NCBI RefSeq assembly: GCF_049747295.1
Contig: NZ_JBMHJM010000001.1
Location: 4,712,001-4,776,000, forward strand
Reading direction: 5' to 3'
DNA from: Afipia sp049747295
GTDB lineage: Bacteria > Pseudomonadota > Alphaproteobacteria > Rhizobiales > Xanthobacteraceae
DNA length: 64,000 nt
Below, piece by piece: positions 1 to 11,067 of the stretch. Both the position numbers and the translations under genes were made by a program. Under the pieces are notes generated by a model. The model searched no databases, had not been told where the DNA came from, and was given only the letters and a program-made list of their open reading frames with translations. Every line of letters begins with the position of its first letter. Position 1 is the stretch's first letter.

Positions 1-1
1 C

Positions 2-919
2 GACACGCTGTGCGATCCGGACAAGCCGGTCATCCTTGAAAAGATGGAATTCCCGGAGCCGGTGATCGAAATCGCGATCGAGCCGAAGTCGAAGGCCGAC
101 CAGGAAAAGCTCGGCGTCGCGCTGGCGAAGCTTGCTGCGGAAGATCCGTCTTTCCGTGTGTCGACCGATCACGAGTCCGGTCAGACCATCCTGAAGGGCA
201 TGGGCGAACTCCATCTCGACATCAAGGTCGACATTCTCCGTCGCACCTACAAGGTCGATGCCAACATCGGCGCGCCGCAGGTTGCGTTCCGCGAGAAGAT
301 CACCAAGCCGGCAGAGGTCAAGTATACCCACAAGAAGCAGACCGGCGGTACGGGCCAGTTCGCTGAAGTGTCGATCGTGGTCGAGCCGACGGAGCCGGGT
401 GCCGGCTTCCAGTTCGAGTCCAAGATCGTCGGCGGTGCTGTTCCGAAGGAATACATCCCGGGCGTTGAAAAGGGCCTGAACAGCGTCATGACCTCGGGCG
501 TGGTCGCCGGCTTCCCGGTGGTCGACGTCAAGGTTTCGCTGGTGGACGGCAAGTATCACGACGTCGACTCATCGGCGCTCGCCTTCGAAATCGCTTCGCG
601 CGCTGCTTTCCGCGAAGCGCTGCAGAAGGGCAAGTCGGTCCTCCTCGAGCCGATCATGAAGGTCGAGGTGGTGACGCCCGAAGATTACACCGGTTCTGTG
701 ATTGGCGACTTGAACTCACGTCGCGGTCAGATCCAGGGCCAAGACATGCGCGGCAACGCCAACGTCATCAATGCGATGGTGCCGCTCATGAACATGTTCG
801 GTTACGTGAACAACCTGCGCTCGATGAGCCAGGGTCGCGCGACCTTCACGATGCAGTTCGATCACTACGCTGAAGCTCCAGCGAACGTGTCGGCGGAAGT
901 CCAGAAGAAGTTTGCTTGA
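2..919 (+). CDS. fusA: Elongation factor G, C-terminal part (5'-truncated by window edge)
   Basis: This is the last 305 residues of EF-G, the GTPase that translocates tRNA and mRNA on the ribosome. The reading frame is open from base 2 (DTLCDPDKPVIL), so the gene starts outside the window and the GTP-binding domain is not visible. The visible part covers the end of domain II and domains III to V, including the conserved GMGELHLDI and the domain V GDLNSRRGQI motif. It is followed after 37 bases by tuf in the same orientation, as in the classical str operon. No frameshift or unusual codon use is seen. Confidence 0.97.
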   Translation, partial: DTLCDPDKPVILEKMEFPEPVIEIAIEPKSKADQEKLGVALAKLAAEDPSFRVSTDHESGQTILKGMGELHLDIKVDILRRTYKVDANIGAPQVAFREKITKPAEVKYTHKKQTGGTGQFAEVSIVVEPTEPGAGFQFESKIVGGAVPKEYIPGVEKGLNSVMTSGVVAGFPVVDVKVSLVDGKYHDVDSSALAFEIASRAAFREALQKGKSVLLEPIMKVEVVTPEDYTGSVIGDLNSRRGQIQGQDMRGNANVINAMVPLMNMFGYVNNLRSMSQGRATFTMQFDHYAEAPANVSAEVQKKFA

Positions 920-956
920 TTTCTTTGGCGTAAGTCAAAGTTGAACGGAGAACGTC

Positions 957-2147
<1,191 letters not shown>

Positions 2148-2165
2148 TAAACGATCCGTCGACGT

Positions 2166-2187
2166 GCCCGGCTGTAACAAGCCGGGC
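2166..2187 (+). other. Hairpin between tuf and rpsJ
   Basis: An 8-bp perfect stem gcccggct/agccgggc with a 6-nt loop lies 18 bases after the tuf stop. No T-run follows, so it is not a convincing intrinsic terminator. It could be a processing or attenuation element separating the str and S10 transcripts. Confidence 0.4.
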
Positions 2188-2258
2188 ACTCACGACCCCT
2201 CTGAGTAAACGTGGATGGCCGGGCTGACCGGTCGCGACGGACAAGAAAGACAACGGCA

Positions 2259-2567
2259 ATGAACGGCCAGAATATTCGCATTCGTCTCAAGGCGTTCGAC
2301 CATCGAATCCTCGATACGTCGACCCGCGAGATCGTGAACACGGCGAAGCGTACCGGTGCTCAGGTTCGCGGACCTATTCCGCTGCCGACCCGCATTGAGA
2401 AGTTTACCGTCAACCGTTCGCCGCACGTCGACAAGAAGAGCCGCGAGCAGTTCGAGATGCGCACTCACAAGCGCCTTCTCGATATCGTCGACCCGACCCC
2501 GCAGACAGTCGATGCTTTGATGAAGCTCGACTTGGCCGCAGGTGTCGACGTCGAAATCAAGCTCTAA
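2259..2567 (+). CDS. rpsJ: 30S ribosomal protein S10
   Basis: S10 is a 30S head protein that also serves as NusE in antitermination. The product has 102 residues, the normal length, beginning [15 protein letters not shown]. The frame is open further upstream, but the ATG at 2259 matches the family N terminus and follows a purine-rich stretch. It is the first gene of the S10 block; rplC starts 49 bases downstream. Confidence 0.97.
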
Positions 2568-2616
2568 GAATTTTGTAAGTCCGCGGTGGCGGACAGAAAG
2601 AACAGGAAGCACGCCG

Positions 2617-3345
2617 ATGCGCTCCGGAGTGATCGCACAAAAGGTCGGGATGACACGGGTCTTTACGGAGACCGGTGAACATATCCCTGTGACCGTGCTC
2701 AAGTTGGGCAATTGCCAGGTTGTTGGCCATCGCACGACCGAGAAGAATGGTTATGTCGCTCTGCAGCTCGGTTCGGGCTCGCGCAAGAGCGTTTACATGC
2801 CGAAGGCTGAACGCGGTCAGTTCGCGGTCGCCAAGGTGGAGCCGAAGCGCAAGCTTGCGGAATTCCGTGTCACTGAAGACGCGTTGATTCCGGTCGGCGC
2901 CGAGATCCAGGCAGACCATTTCGTCGTCGGTCAGTTCGTCGACGTGACCGGTACCTCGGTCGGTAAGGGCTTTGCCGGCGGTATGAAGCGCTGGAACTTC
3001 GGCGGTCTGCGCGCCACGCACGGCGTGTCGGTCTCGCACCGTTCGATCGGTTCGACCGGCGGCCGTCAGGACCCGGGCAAGACCTTCAAGAACAAGAAGA
3101 TGCCCGGTCACATGGGCGTCGATCGCATCACCACGCTGAACCTGCGCGTTGTCCAGACGGACGTCGAGCGCGGCCTCGTGCTCGTCGAAGGCGCCGTTCC
3201 TGGCTCCAAGGGCGGCTGGATCACCGTGCGCGATGCCGTCAAGAAGCCGCTGCCGAAGGAAGCAGTGAAGCCGGGCAAGTTCAAGCTCGCTGGCGCCAAC
3301 GACCAGGCAGCTCCGGAAGCTGCTGCTGAGAAAGAGGGTGCGTGA
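2617..3345 (+). CDS. rplC: 50S ribosomal protein L3
   Basis: L3 is an early-assembly 50S protein that reaches toward the peptidyl transferase centre. It has 242 residues starting MRSGVIAQKVGMTRVF; the frame is open upstream (to 2542), but that ATG fits the family and follows an AGGAAG Shine-Dalgarno. The conserved loop around GRQDPGKTFKNKKMPGHMG is present. The last 15 or so residues are an Ala/Glu-rich tail, common in alphaproteobacteria. Its TGA shares one base with the start of rplD, suggesting translational coupling. Confidence 0.97.
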   Translation: MRSGVIAQKVGMTRVFTETGEHIPVTVLKLGNCQVVGHRTTEKNGYVALQLGSGSRKSVYMPKAERGQFAVAKVEPKRKLAEFRVTEDALIPVGAEIQADHFVVGQFVDVTGTSVGKGFAGGMKRWNFGGLRATHGVSVSHRSIGSTGGRQDPGKTFKNKKMPGHMGVDRITTLNLRVVQTDVERGLVLVEGAVPGSKGGWITVRDAVKKPLPKEAVKPGKFKLAGANDQAAPEAAAEKEGA

Positions 3346-3965
3346 TGGAATTGCAAGTCACAACCCTTGAAGGCAAAGCTGCTGGTTCGGTTCAGCTCTC
3401 GGACGAGATCTTTGGTCTCGAGCCGCGCACGGACCTCATCCAGCGCTGCGTCAACTGGCAACTCGCCAAGCGCCAGGCCGGCACGCACAAGGCCAAGGGC
3501 CGTGCGGAAGTTTGGCGTACCGGCAAGAAGATGTACAAGCAGAAGGGCACCGGCGGTGCTCGTCACGGTTCGGCACGCGTGCCGCAGTTCCGTGGCGGTG
3601 GCCGCGCGTTCGGTCCGGTCGTGCGCAGCCATGCCCATGACCTGCCGAAGAAGGTCCGTGCGCTCGCTCTGCGTCATGCTTTGTCTTCGAAGGCCAAGGA
3701 CGGCGGTCTCGTCGTGCTTGAGAACGCCGAGATGAAGGATGCCAAGACCAAGGCGCTGATCGGTCACTTCTCGGGCCTCGGTCTCACCAGCGCGCTCATC
3801 ATCGACGGTGCCGAGCTCAACGCCGGTTTCGCGATGGCCGCGCGCAACATTCCGCACATCGACGTGCTGCCGATCCAGGGCATCAACGTCTATGACATTC
3901 TGCGCCGTCAGAAGCTCGTTCTGACCAAGGCCGCTCTCGATGCGTTGGAGGCGCGCTTCAAATGA
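3345..3965 (+). CDS. rplD: 50S ribosomal protein L4
   Basis: L4 lines the polypeptide exit tunnel. It has 206 residues beginning MELQVTTLEGKAAGSV. The tunnel-loop region around KQKGTGGARHGS and FRGGGRAFGP is intact. A GTG one codon earlier is possible, but the ATG overlapping the rplC stop (TGATG) is the usual coupled start. It overlaps rplW by 4 bases. In enterobacteria L4 autoregulates the S10 operon; that control is not evident here. Confidence 0.97.
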   Translation: MELQVTTLEGKAAGSVQLSDEIFGLEPRTDLIQRCVNWQLAKRQAGTHKAKGRAEVWRTGKKMYKQKGTGGARHGSARVPQFRGGGRAFGPVVRSHAHDLPKKVRALALRHALSSKAKDGGLVVLENAEMKDAKTKALIGHFSGLGLTSALIIDGAELNAGFAMAARNIPHIDVLPIQGINVYDILRRQKLVLTKAALDALEARFK

Positions 3966-4261
3966 CCACTCAGGATGCGCGTCACTACGACATCATTGTT
4001 GCACCGGTGATCACCGAAAAGGCGACCGTCGCTTCTGAGCACAACAAGGTTGTGTTCAAGGTTTCGGCCAAGGCGACGAAGCCGCAGATCAAGGACGCGG
4101 TTGAGAAGCTGTTCGACGTGAAGGTGAAGAGCGTCAACACGCTGGTCCGCAAGGGCAAGACGAAAGTCTTCCGCGGCCAGTTCGGTTCTCAGTCGGATAC
4201 CAAGCGCGCTGTCGTGACCCTCGTTGAGGGCCACCGCATCGACGTGACCACCGGCCTGTAA
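3962..4261 (+). CDS. rplW: 50S ribosomal protein L23
   Basis: L23 sits at the tunnel exit and is the docking site for trigger factor and SRP. It has 99 residues, standard length, with the typical APVITEKAT start and KSVNTLVRKGKTK core. ATGA overlap with rplD implies coupled translation. rplB begins 12 bases downstream. Confidence 0.97.
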   Translation: MTTQDARHYDIIVAPVITEKATVASEHNKVVFKVSAKATKPQIKDAVEKLFDVKVKSVNTLVRKGKTKVFRGQFGSQSDTKRAVVTLVEGHRIDVTTGL

Positions 4262-4273
4262 GGTTCAACGACC

Positions 4274-5107
4274 ATGGCATTGAAAACATTCAACCCCACG
4301 ACGCCAGGCCAGCGCCAGCTGGTGATGGTCGATCGTTCGGCCCTCTACAAGGGCAAGCCGGTCAAGGCATTGACCGAGGGCAAGAACTCGTCGGGCGGCC
4401 GTGGCAACACCGGTCGCATCACGGTTCGCTTCCGCGGCGGCGGCCATAAGCAGTCGTACCGCATTGTCGACTTCAAGCGCACCAAGCTTGACGTGCCGGC
4501 GAAGGTCGAGCGCCTCGAGTACGATCCGAACCGCACCGCGTTCATTGCGCTGATCAAGTACGAAGACGGCGAGCAGGCCTACATTCTGGCTCCGCAGCGT
4601 CTGGCTGTTGGCGACACCGTCGTTGCCGGCAACTACGTCGACGTGAAGCCGGGCAACGTCATGCCGCTGGGCAACATGCCGGTCGGCACGATCGTGCACA
4701 ACATCGAGCTCAAGATCGGGAAGGGCGGTCAGATTGCCCGTTCGGCCGGTACCTACGCTCAGATCGTTGGCCGCGACCATGACTTCGTGATCGTTCGTCT
4801 GAATTCCGGCGAGCAGCGTTTGGTTCACGGCCGCTGCGTCGGCACCATCGGTGCGGTGTCGAACCCGGATCACATGAACATTTCGATCGGTAAGGCCGGT
4901 CGTAAGCGTTGGATGGGCCGTCGTCCGCATAACCGCGGCGTCGTCATGAACCCCGTCGATCACCCGCACGGCGGCGGTGAAGGCCGCACCTCGGGTGGCC
5001 GTCATCCGGTTACTCCTTGGGGCAAGCCAACCAAGGGCAAGAAGACACGGTCGAACAAGTCGACCAACAAGTTCATTCTCATCAGCCGCCACAAGCGGAA
5101 GAAGTAA
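4274..5107 (+). CDS. rplB: 50S ribosomal protein L2
   Basis: L2 binds 23S rRNA near the peptidyl transferase centre. It has 277 residues, the normal length. The highly conserved C-terminal NPVDHPHGGGEGR segment carries the functionally important histidine, and the basic tail ends RHKRKK. It is spaced 12 bases from both rplW and rpsS, in the normal S10 order. Confidence 0.98.
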   Translation: MALKTFNPTTPGQRQLVMVDRSALYKGKPVKALTEGKNSSGGRGNTGRITVRFRGGGHKQSYRIVDFKRTKLDVPAKVERLEYDPNRTAFIALIKYEDGEQAYILAPQRLAVGDTVVAGNYVDVKPGNVMPLGNMPVGTIVHNIELKIGKGGQIARSAGTYAQIVGRDHDFVIVRLNSGEQRLVHGRCVGTIGAVSNPDHMNISIGKAGRKRWMGRRPHNRGVVMNPVDHPHGGGEGRTSGGRHPVTPWGKPTKGKKTRSNKSTNKFILISRHKRKK

Positions 5108-5119
5108 GGATCGCCGGAC

Positions 5120-5395
5120 ATGGTTCGTTCAGTCTGGAAAGGCCCGTTCGTTGAAGGCTCTCTGCTCAAGAAAGCAGATGCCGCGCGCGCGTCCGGCCGT
5201 CACGACGTTATCAAGATCTGGAGCCGCCGCTCGACGATCCTCCCGCAGTTCGTGGGGCTCACCTTCGGCGTCTACAACGGTCAAAAGCACGTTCCGGTTG
5301 CCGTGAACGAGGAAATGGTTGGCCACAAGTTCGGTGAGTTTTCGCCGACGCGGACCTTCCATGGCCACGCAGGCGACAAGAAAGCCAAGAAGTAA
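5120..5395 (+). CDS. rpsS: 30S ribosomal protein S19
   Basis: S19 is a 30S head protein that pairs with S13 and contacts P-site tRNA. It has 91 residues starting MVRSVWKGPFVEG and contains the family signature around VGHKFGEFSPTRTFHGH. The spacing is short on both sides (12 and 19 bases). Nothing unusual. Confidence 0.97.
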   Translation: MVRSVWKGPFVEGSLLKKADAARASGRHDVIKIWSRRSTILPQFVGLTFGVYNGQKHVPVAVNEEMVGHKFGEFSPTRTFHGHAGDKKAKK

Positions 5396-5414
5396 AGGCT
5401 TGAAGGACTAAGTC

Positions 5415-5801
5415 ATGAGCAAACCAAAGCGCGAACGGGTTCTCCCGGATAACGAGGCCAAGGCCGTCGCCCGCATGCTTCGGGTCAGCCCTCAGAAGCT
5501 GAACCTGGTCGCACAGCTGATCCGTGGCCGGAAGGCTTCGGCGGCGCTCGCCGATCTGCAGTTTTCGCGCAAGCGGATCGCGGTCGACGTCAAGAAGTGT
5601 CTGGAGTCCGCGATCGCGAACGCCGAAAACAACCATGATCTCGACGTCGACGCGCTGGTCGTCTCCGAGGCTCATGTTGGCAACGGCATTGTGATGAAGC
5701 GTTTCGCACCGCGCGGCCGTGGCCGTTCGGGTCGTGTTTTTAAGCCGTTCTCGCAGCTGACGATCGTCGTTCGTCAGGTCGAGGCCGAGGCTGGCGCCTA
5801 A
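5415..5801 (+). CDS. rplV: 50S ribosomal protein L22
   Basis: L22 forms part of the exit-tunnel constriction. It has 128 residues; the beta-hairpin tip is visible as MKRFAPRGRGRSGRVFKP. The N terminus (MSKPKRERVLPDNEAKAV) is slightly extended compared with enterobacterial L22, as is common in alphaproteobacteria. rpsC starts 15 bases downstream. Confidence 0.97.
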   Translation: MSKPKRERVLPDNEAKAVARMLRVSPQKLNLVAQLIRGRKASAALADLQFSRKRIAVDVKKCLESAIANAENNHDLDVDALVVSEAHVGNGIVMKRFAPRGRGRSGRVFKPFSQLTIVVRQVEAEAGA

Positions 5802-5816
5802 GGGCGGGAGAGAACG

Positions 5817-6527
<711 letters not shown>

Positions 6528-6561
6528 TCAATTTTTAGGAAAAGGTTTGAGGGCGTAAGCC

Positions 6562-6975
6562 ATGATGCAACCAAAGAAGACAAAGTTCCGCAAGGCGCAT
6601 AAGGGCCGTATCCACGGCGTTGCCTCGTCGGGCGCGACGTTGTCTTTCGGCCAGTTCGGCCTGAAGGCGATGGCGCCAGAGCGCATCACGGCGCGTCAGA
6701 TCGAAGCCGCTCGTCGCGCGCTGACCCGTCACATGAAGCGCGCCGGCCGCGTCTGGATTCGGGTATTCCCGGACCTGCCGGTGTCGAAGAAGCCTGCCGA
6801 AGTGCGAATGGGCTCCGGCAAGGGGGCGCCTGAATTGTGGGTGGCACGGGTCAAGCCCGGCCGCATTCTGTTCGAGATCGATGGTGTTACCGATCAGACG
6901 GCGCGTGAAGCGCTGACCCTGGCGGCCGCCAAGCTTCCGATCAAGACGCGCTTTGTTGCGCGCATCGCGGAGTAA
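6562..6975 (+). CDS. rplP: 50S ribosomal protein L16
   Basis: L16 organises the A-site region of the 50S subunit. It has 137 residues beginning MMQPKKTKFRKAHKGR. The conserved GKGAPELWVARVKPGRILFE segment is present. Two consecutive ATGs exist; either could initiate. A 5-base gap to rpmC suggests coupled translation. Confidence 0.97.
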   Translation: MMQPKKTKFRKAHKGRIHGVASSGATLSFGQFGLKAMAPERITARQIEAARRALTRHMKRAGRVWIRVFPDLPVSKKPAEVRMGSGKGAPELWVARVKPGRILFEIDGVTDQTAREALTLAAAKLPIKTRFVARIAE

Positions 6976-6980
6976 GAGAA

Positions 6981-7190
6981 ATGGCTGATATGAAGGTCGA
7001 AGATATCCGCGCAATGAGCGCCGATCAGATGGAGGACGCGATCCTCAATCTGAAGAAGGAGCGTTTCAACCTGCGCTTCCAGCGCGCCACCGGGCAGCTC
7101 GAGAACACCTCGCGCCTGCGTGAAGCTCGCCGCGACATCGCACGCATCAAGACCATTGCTGCGCAGAAGCGCGCGCAGAACAAGAAGTAA
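6981..7190 (+). CDS. rpmC: 50S ribosomal protein L29
   Basis: L29 is a small helical-hairpin protein near the tunnel exit. It has 69 residues, with the typical LKKERFNLRFQRATGQLEN centre followed by a basic C-terminal helix. It is 5 bases from rplP and 9 from rpsQ. Confidence 0.96.
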   Translation: MADMKVEDIRAMSADQMEDAILNLKKERFNLRFQRATGQLENTSRLREARRDIARIKTIAAQKRAQNKK

Positions 7191-7199
7191 GGGGCAAAG

Positions 7200-7448
7200 A
7201 TGCCGAAGCGTACTCTCCAGGGCGTCGTCGTCAGCGACAAGCAGGACAAGACCGTTGTCGTGCGTGTTGACCGCCGCTTTACCCATCCGATCTACAAGAA
7301 GACGATTCGTCGGTCCAAGAACTACCACGCGCACGATGAGAACAATCAGTTCAAGGCGGGCGATACGGTTTGGATCGAAGAAAGCAAACCACTCTCGAAG
7401 TTGAAGCGCTGGACGGTTGTTCAGAGCGACGCAAAGAAAACAGCTTAA
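7200..7448 (+). CDS. rpsQ: 30S ribosomal protein S17
   Basis: S17 is a primary 16S rRNA-binding OB-fold protein. It has 82 residues starting MPKRTLQGVVVSDKQDKTVVV, with the HPIYKKTIRRSKNYHAHDE motif. The AAGGGGCAAAG upstream provides a ribosome-binding site. It is followed by rplN after 38 bases. Confidence 0.96.
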   Translation: MPKRTLQGVVVSDKQDKTVVVRVDRRFTHPIYKKTIRRSKNYHAHDENNQFKAGDTVWIEESKPLSKLKRWTVVQSDAKKTA

Positions 7449-7486
7449 GCGCAAATAGCGCATCAGAAAGAGGACGAGGTGCATCA

Positions 7487-7855
7487 ATGATTCAGATGCA
7501 GACCAACCTCGACGTGGCCGATAATTCCGGCGCGCGCCGTGTCATGTGCATCAAGGTTCTTGGAGGCTCCAAGCGCCGGTATGCAACCGTTGGCGACATC
7601 ATTGTCGTGTCCATCAAGGAAGCCATCCCACGCGGGAAGGTGAAGAAGGGCGACGTGATGAAAGCCGTCGTCGTTCGCGTGAGCAAGGATATCCGCCGCG
7701 CCGATGGTTCCGTTATCCGTTTCGACCGCAACGCGGCTGTGTTGATCAACAACCAGTCCGAGCCTATCGGAACGCGTATCTTTGGACCGGTGCCACGTGA
7801 GCTCCGCGCCAAGAACCACATGAAGATCATTTCGCTTGCGCCGGAGGTGCTGTAA
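7487..7855 (+). CDS. rplN: 50S ribosomal protein L14
   Basis: L14 contributes to an intersubunit bridge. It has 122 residues, exactly the usual length, beginning MIQMQTNLDVADNSGARRV. The frame is open upstream into the rpsQ region, but only this ATG matches the family start; GAGGACGAGG lies upstream. The stop overlaps the rplX start by one base (TAATG). Confidence 0.97.
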   Translation: MIQMQTNLDVADNSGARRVMCIKVLGGSKRRYATVGDIIVVSIKEAIPRGKVKKGDVMKAVVVRVSKDIRRADGSVIRFDRNAAVLINNQSEPIGTRIFGPVPRELRAKNHMKIISLAPEVL

Positions 7856-8169
7856 TGGCTGCCAAGATTCGCAAGGGCGATAAGGTCGTCGTGTTGTCGG
7901 GCCGCGACAAGGGCCGCACCGGCGAGGTGTTCGAGGTACGTCCGTCCGAGAACCGCGCGCTGGTGCGTGGCGTCAATATGATCAAGCGCCACCAGAAGCA
8001 GACGCAGAACCAGGAAGGCGGCATCATCAACAAGGAGTCGCCGATCCACCTGTCCAACATTGCCGTTGTCGGTAAGGACGGCAAGCCGACCCGTGTCGGT
8101 TTCAAGATTCAGGCAGACGGCACCAAGGTGCGTGTCGCCAAGCGTTCGGGAGCTGAGATCGATGGCTGA
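7855..8169 (+). CDS. rplX: 50S ribosomal protein L24
   Basis: L24 is an assembly initiator with a KOW domain, visible as KIRKGDKVVVLSGRDKGRTG near the N terminus. It has 104 residues. It overlaps rplN by one base and rplE by eight, consistent with translational coupling in the spc block. Confidence 0.96.
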   Translation: MAAKIRKGDKVVVLSGRDKGRTGEVFEVRPSENRALVRGVNMIKRHQKQTQNQEGGIINKESPIHLSNIAVVGKDGKPTRVGFKIQADGTKVRVAKRSGAEIDG

Positions 8170-8719
8170 GACCGCATACGTTCCGCACCTGCGCACGAAG
8201 TTCGACAAGGAAATTCGTGGCAAGCTGGTCGAGCAATTCGACCTGACCAACCCGATGCAGGTTCCTGCACTCGAGAAGGTCGTGCTCAACATGGGCATCG
8301 GCGAAGCCGTCAACGACCGCAAGAAGGTCGAGCTTGCTGCAGGCGATCTCGCTCTGATCGCCGGTCAGAAGCCGATCGTCACGCATTCGCGCAAGGCGAT
8401 CGCGACCTTCAAGCTGCGCGAAGGCCAGGCCATCGGCGCGAAAGTGACGCTGCGCAAGTCGAAGATGTACGATTTCATCGATCGTCTTGTGAACATCGCT
8501 CTGCCGCGCGTTCGCGACTTCCGCGGCCTCAATCCGAAGAGCTTCGACGGCCGTGGCAACTATTCGCTCGGCCTCAAGGAGCACATCGTGTTCCCGGAAA
8601 TCGACTACGACAAGTCGGGCGAGTCCTGGGGCATGGACATCACAATCTGCACCACCGCGGCTGACGATGAGCAGGCGCGTGCGTTGCTGAATGCTTTCAA
8701 TTTCCCGTTCCGGCAGTGA
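8162..8719 (+). CDS. rplE: 50S ribosomal protein L5
   Basis: L5 binds 5S rRNA in the central protuberance. It has 185 residues starting MAETAYVPHLRTKFDKEIR. The frame continues upstream to 8060 inside rplX, but the ATG at 8162 matches the family and overlaps the rplX stop. The RDFRGLNPKSFDGRGNY motif is conserved. Confidence 0.97.
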   Translation: MAETAYVPHLRTKFDKEIRGKLVEQFDLTNPMQVPALEKVVLNMGIGEAVNDRKKVELAAGDLALIAGQKPIVTHSRKAIATFKLREGQAIGAKVTLRKSKMYDFIDRLVNIALPRVRDFRGLNPKSFDGRGNYSLGLKEHIVFPEIDYDKSGESWGMDITICTTAADDEQARALLNAFNFPFRQ

Positions 8720-8769
8720 GACACTGAGTTACAGCGTCTCAAACGCGGAAAGGTATGGAGACTACTCGT

Positions 8770-9075
8770 ATGGCTAAGAAGAGTTCAGTCGAGAAGAACA
8801 ACCGTCGTCAGAGGATGACGAAGAACGCTGCGGAAAAGCGCGCGAAGCTGAAGGCGATCATCGCCGACAAGAACAAGCCGATGGAAGAGCGCTTTGCTGC
8901 GACCATCAAGCTGGCCGAGATGCCGCGTAATTCGTCGGCGACTCGCATTCGCAACCGTTGCGAAGTCAGCGGCCGGTCGCGCGCGGTTTACCGCAAGAAC
9001 AAGATGAGCCGCATCGCGCTTCGCGAGTTCGGTTCGAAGGGGCTTATTCCCGGCCTCGTCAAGTCGAGCTGGTAA
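8770..9075 (+). CDS. rpsN: 30S ribosomal protein S14 (zinc-free long form)
   Basis: S14 is a 30S head protein. It has 101 residues and only one cysteine (RNRCEVSGRSR), so it is the C-minus, zinc-independent long form. An upstream in-frame ATG at 8755 would add METTR; MAKKSSVEKNNRR is the usual N terminus, preceded by GGAG inside that short extension. rpsH begins 12 bases downstream after an AAGGAGG sequence. Confidence 0.96.
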   Translation: MAKKSSVEKNNRRQRMTKNAAEKRAKLKAIIADKNKPMEERFAATIKLAEMPRNSSATRIRNRCEVSGRSRAVYRKNKMSRIALREFGSKGLIPGLVKSSW

Positions 9076-9087
9076 GGAGGGGCGGAT

Positions 9088-9486
9088 ATGTCAACGCACG
9101 ATCCGATCAGCGATCTCATCACCCGCATCCGCAACGCACAGATGCGCAACAAGTCCAAGGTTTCGACCCCGGGCTCCAAGATGCGTGCCAACGTGCTCGA
9201 GGTGCTGAAAACCGAAGGTTACATCCGCGGTTATGCCGCAGTTGAGCATGCCGGCGGTCACAACGAGCTCGAAATCGAATTGAAGTATTTCGACGGCGAA
9301 CCGGTGATCCGCGAGATCGAGCGGGTGTCGAAGCCGGGACGTCGCGTCTACGCTTCGGTCAAGAACCTGCCGCGCGTGCGCAACGGTCTTGGCATCTCGG
9401 TGCTGTCGACGCCGAAGGGAATTATGGCTGACCACGACGCGCGTGACGCGAATGTGGGCGGCGAAGTTCTCTTCACGGTGTTCTGA
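9088..9486 (+). CDS. rpsH: 30S ribosomal protein S8
   Basis: S8 binds the central domain of 16S rRNA. It has 132 residues starting MSTHDPISDLITRIRNAQ and ending with the signature GLGISVLSTPKGIMAD region. A strong AAGGAGGGG Shine-Dalgarno precedes the ATG. In E. coli S8 represses the spc operon; the target site was not looked for structurally. Confidence 0.97.
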   Translation: MSTHDPISDLITRIRNAQMRNKSKVSTPGSKMRANVLEVLKTEGYIRGYAAVEHAGGHNELEIELKYFDGEPVIREIERVSKPGRRVYASVKNLPRVRNGLGISVLSTPKGIMADHDARDANVGGEVLFTVF

Positions 9487-9500
9487 GGAAGGAACAGAAT

Positions 9501-10034
9501 ATGTCACGCGTAGGCAAAAGGCCCGTCGCGATCGCCTCAGGCGTTACCGCGAATGTCGAAGGGCAGACCGTCAAGATGAAGGGGCCGAAGGGCGCTCTTC
9601 AGTTCATCGTCCATGACGACGTTTCGGTCGAAATGAAGGACGGCAAGATCTCGGTTGCGCCGCGCTTCGAGACCAAGCGCGCGCGTTCGCTGTACGGCAC
9701 GGCTCGTGCCCAGATCGCGAACCTGGTTGAAGGCGTCACCAAGGGCTTCGAGAAGAAGCTGGAAATCACCGGCGTTGGTTATCGCGCCGCGTTGCAGGGC
9801 AAGAACCTGCAGCTCGCGCTGGGCTACAGCCACGACGTGATCTATGCGATCCCGGAAGGGATCACGATCACCGTGCCGAAGCCGACGGAAATCACCATTG
9901 CCGGTAACGACGCCCAGCGCGTCGGCCAGGTGGCTGCCGAGATCCGCGGCTATCGTCCGCCGGAGCCCTATAAGGGCAAGGGCGTGAAGTACGAAGGCGA
10001 ATTCATCTTCCGCAAGGAAGGCAAGAAGAAGTAA
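9501..10034 (+). CDS. rplF: 50S ribosomal protein L6
   Basis: L6 lies near the GTPase-associated centre. It has 177 residues with the tandem-fold arrangement of the family and the C-terminal signature RPPEPYKGKGVKYEGE. It is 14 bases from rpsH and 11 from rplR. Confidence 0.97.
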   Translation: MSRVGKRPVAIASGVTANVEGQTVKMKGPKGALQFIVHDDVSVEMKDGKISVAPRFETKRARSLYGTARAQIANLVEGVTKGFEKKLEITGVGYRAALQGKNLQLALGYSHDVIYAIPEGITITVPKPTEITIAGNDAQRVGQVAAEIRGYRPPEPYKGKGVKYEGEFIFRKEGKKK

Positions 10035-10045
10035 CGGAGCCGGTC

Positions 10046-10408
<363 letters not shown>

Positions 10409-10461
10409 TTTAACCGGATACAAGAGCAGGGGTCTTTGCCCCTCAAGGATTGGAAAAGACA

Positions 10462-11040
10462 ATGGCAGCTGAACGCGAACGCGGTGGACGCGAACGGGGC
10501 GGTCGGGATCGGGAAGAGCGCGATAGCGAGTTCGTTGACAAGCTCGTCCACATCAACCGTGTGGCGAAGGTGGTCAAGGGCGGTAAGCGCTTTGGTTTCG
10601 CAGCCCTGGTCGTCATCGGCGATCAGAAGGGCCGGGTCGGTTTCGGCCACGGCAAGGCGCGCGAAGTGCCGGAAGCCATCCGCAAGGCGACCGACTCTGC
10701 GAAGCGCAACCTGACGCGCGTCGCTCTGCGCGAAGGTCGCACGCTGCATCACGATATCGCCGGACGTCATGGTGCGGGCCGCGTTTATCTGCGTGCCGCG
10801 CCTGCTGGTACCGGTATCATCGCGGGTGGCCCGATGCGCGCCGTGTTCGAAACGCTCGGCATCCAGGACGTGGTGGCGAAGTCGGTCGGTTCGTCGAACC
10901 CCTACAACATGGTTCGCGCAACGTTCGACGCGCTGAAGCACCAGGATTCGCCGCGCTCGGTCGCCAACCGTCGCAACATCAAGGTCTCCACGCTGCAGTC
11001 TCGCCGTATCGGCGGCGACGCGGAAGCGGCGGCGGACTAA
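10462..11040 (+). CDS. rpsE: 30S ribosomal protein S5
   Basis: S5 affects decoding accuracy and mRNA unwinding. It has 192 residues. The N terminus is an Arg/Gly/Glu-rich stretch (residues 1-24), then the double-stranded RNA-binding-like domain (HINRVAKVVKGGKRFGF) and the C-terminal domain. An upstream in-frame TTG at 10450 exists, but ATG 10462 is the usual start. Confidence 0.96.
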   Translation: MAAERERGGRERGGRDREERDSEFVDKLVHINRVAKVVKGGKRFGFAALVVIGDQKGRVGFGHGKAREVPEAIRKATDSAKRNLTRVALREGRTLHHDIAGRHGAGRVYLRAAPAGTGIIAGGPMRAVFETLGIQDVVAKSVGSSNPYNMVRATFDALKHQDSPRSVANRRNIKVSTLQSRRIGGDAEAAAD

Positions 11041-11067
11041 TTCACGCGCCTTTTTGGAGTTAAGACA

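Noticed and set aside
2166..2187. tuf-rpsJ hairpin as an intrinsic terminator
   Set aside because: No T-run follows the stem, so I list it only as a hairpin.
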